Below are positions 62,707 to 64,000 of a stretch of DNA of 64,000 nucleotides, piece after piece; the first letter of the stretch is position 1; the number at the start of each line of letters is the position of its first letter. A model generated the notes under the pieces. The model was given only the letters and a program-made list of their open reading frames with translations. It was not told the origin of the DNA and made no database searches. Origin of the DNA: Trichaptum fuscoviolaceum (taxonomy: Eukaryota; Basidiomycota; Agaricomycetes; Hymenochaetales; Trichaptaceae); the NCBI GenBank assembly GCA_910574455.1, contig CAJSYZ010000008.1, forward strand, positions 248,001 through 312,000. Reading direction: 5' to 3'. Position numbers and translations under genes: made by a program.

Positions 62707-63970
62707 AGATGGCCAAGCTGAGGAGAAATCCGGGCCTTGGGGGCTAGAGCTACAAAAGGAGTGAAGCTCTGCGAGCGTGCGAGACATTTGAGGCTTGACC
62801 CCCGGCAACAGAGTTGAGTGTGCTCCTTCATCAGAGAAAGACCACCTAAGATACCAGTCTCGATGATCTCGGTTTGATGAGATGTGACTTGCAATGTGCA
62901 GTGACGATAATGCAGTGTCTTCTCACTTTCGCCTTACATGCTAGATACGCACACCGAAGAGCAGAGCTCCGCGGCTACTAAGTAGATGATGGCCGGGCAT
63001 CGCAGGCGACGTCGATGGAAATGCATCCCAGCCCGCGCGGAATAAGGACGTGATGTAATCTGATGACATACAAGTGTTGTTCATCGATGAGGTGGAGACA
63101 GGAAATGTGCTAGACTTAGAAAAGTCCCGGAGTCGAGGCAAAAAGGACATGACTGGCTGGTTTGACTTCACCCGCAGTTCCGTGTCGACAATCCGTGGCT
63201 TGGTTCCGCATCTGTTATCCGCAGGTATTCAGCTCCGGAGTAGACGTCCTCGTACAGTCAGAGACGGCTTACTTTGTGATACCCGTCAGACTACATAATA
63301 GAACGCTCACGCTCACTCCGCAACGCGGACGCCGTACCGTGTCGGTTCAGATGATCGGAGTAATAGGGATCACTTCCTCGTTCGACGAGTTCAGTCCGCG
63401 TGAGACCTTCGTCAGGTCTCGACAACATGAGATACAGCACAGTAGAAGCATGAGCGCTCGAGCCATTCCGAGGCGACGGAGCTGAGACCGCGGCCAGTGC
63501 AGCGTCTTCATCCAAGATCGACCCATCAGGATACAAACTCGATAAGATGTGAGGCGACTCGCAGTGCAGTGCATTCTCGCTTTCGCCAAATATGCATATC
63601 GAACAGCAGCCCTCTGCAGCTAATCCGGGCATCCCACCCATGTGAGACGGCGTCGGACGTGCATTCCTCGCTCCCCGCGAAACAAGGCCGTGCTGTGCTT
63701 CAAAACAAAGGTCGTCGCCGCTGCCACGCAGCCCGTAGCGATCTGCAAGTCTTGATGATGAAGCACAGGAGCATAGAAGGGATCATCAATCATCGATTAG
63801 CTGGACACAGAAAACTGTGGCAAATATAGAAAACGCCCCGGAATCGAGTCAGAAAAGGACACTGCTGACTTCAGCCCGCAGTTTCGTGTATCAGCCCAAC
63901 TTGGTTCCGCATCTGTTATCCGCAGTTGTTCAGCTCCGGTTTGAACAACGCAGTACACACCGCTTACTTC
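62691..63970. repeat. Diverged tandem duplication
   Basis: Sequence from about 62860 to 63300 recurs at about 63530-63970 at lower identity: CTTGGTTCCGCATCTGTTAT at 63209 and 63899, ACCCGTCAGACT at 63283 and 63979, and CGGAGTCGAGGC against CGGAATCGAGTC. On the minus strand the right copy holds a 116-codon frame (63291-63641) whose counterpart in the left copy is broken, so this may be a gene fragment duplicated and then decayed. Product unknown. Confidence 0.45.
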
Positions 63971-64000
63971 ATAATACCCGTCAGACTGTGCCCATGCTCA

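Overview
The window looks like a transposon-rich stretch of a basidiomycete genome, probably a mushroom-forming agaricomycete. The signs are many short introns (about 50-60 bp), two tandem STE3-type pheromone receptors, a fungal TET/JBP-like dioxygenase gene, a JmjC-like gene, and Ty3-type chromoviruses with C-terminal chromodomains. No rRNA, CRISPR array or bacterial operon is visible.

Layout. 1-6.4 kb: decayed sequence holding a cyclin C-like pseudogene, broken by a 963-bp hAT-type element and lying beside a 519-bp Mutator-like foldback element. 6.5-13.3 kb: one long open reading frame for a Helitron Rep/Pif1-helicase. 13.6-34.1 kb: a divergent gene pair, a JmjC-like gene on the minus strand and a TET/JBP-like 2OG dioxygenase gene on the plus strand, followed by an unknown multi-exon gene. 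The JmjC-like gene is split by LTR element 1 (17069-23774, intact chromovirus). The TET/JBP-like gene is split by LTR element 2 (24771-31222, a gag-only element with 2.5-kb LTRs). In both cases, removing the element and one target-site copy rejoins the host frame exactly. 35.5-41.8 kb: LTR element 3 on the minus strand, with frameshifted pol. 41.9-46.1 kb: two paralogous unknown genes (the first with an F-box-like N-terminus) and a small four-exon gene. 47.6-55.4 kb: LTR element 4, decayed and carrying a 524-bp CACTA-like hairpin element and a 590-bp hAT-type element. 56.3-61.1 kb: two full-length STE3-like receptor genes in tandem with identical exon layout, suggesting a B (pheromone/receptor) mating-type locus or a related receptor cluster. 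61.1-64 kb: unassigned sequence with a diverged duplication.

The most notable finding concerns the LTR elements. In all four, the sequence placed exactly 2 nt after the 5' LTR, where the primer-binding site should lie, is complementary to 10-11 nt inside the same element's own LTR rather than obviously to a host tRNA. In elements 1-3 the complementary 11-mers differ at one base, and the change is compensated in each element (ACTTTTG[A/T/G]CCT against AGG[T/A/C]CAAAAGT). This is the pattern expected for Tf1-like self-priming. Element 2 lacks its own polymerase but shares LTR ends, primer-binding site layout and polypurine tract with element 1, so it is probably mobilised by a relative of element 1.
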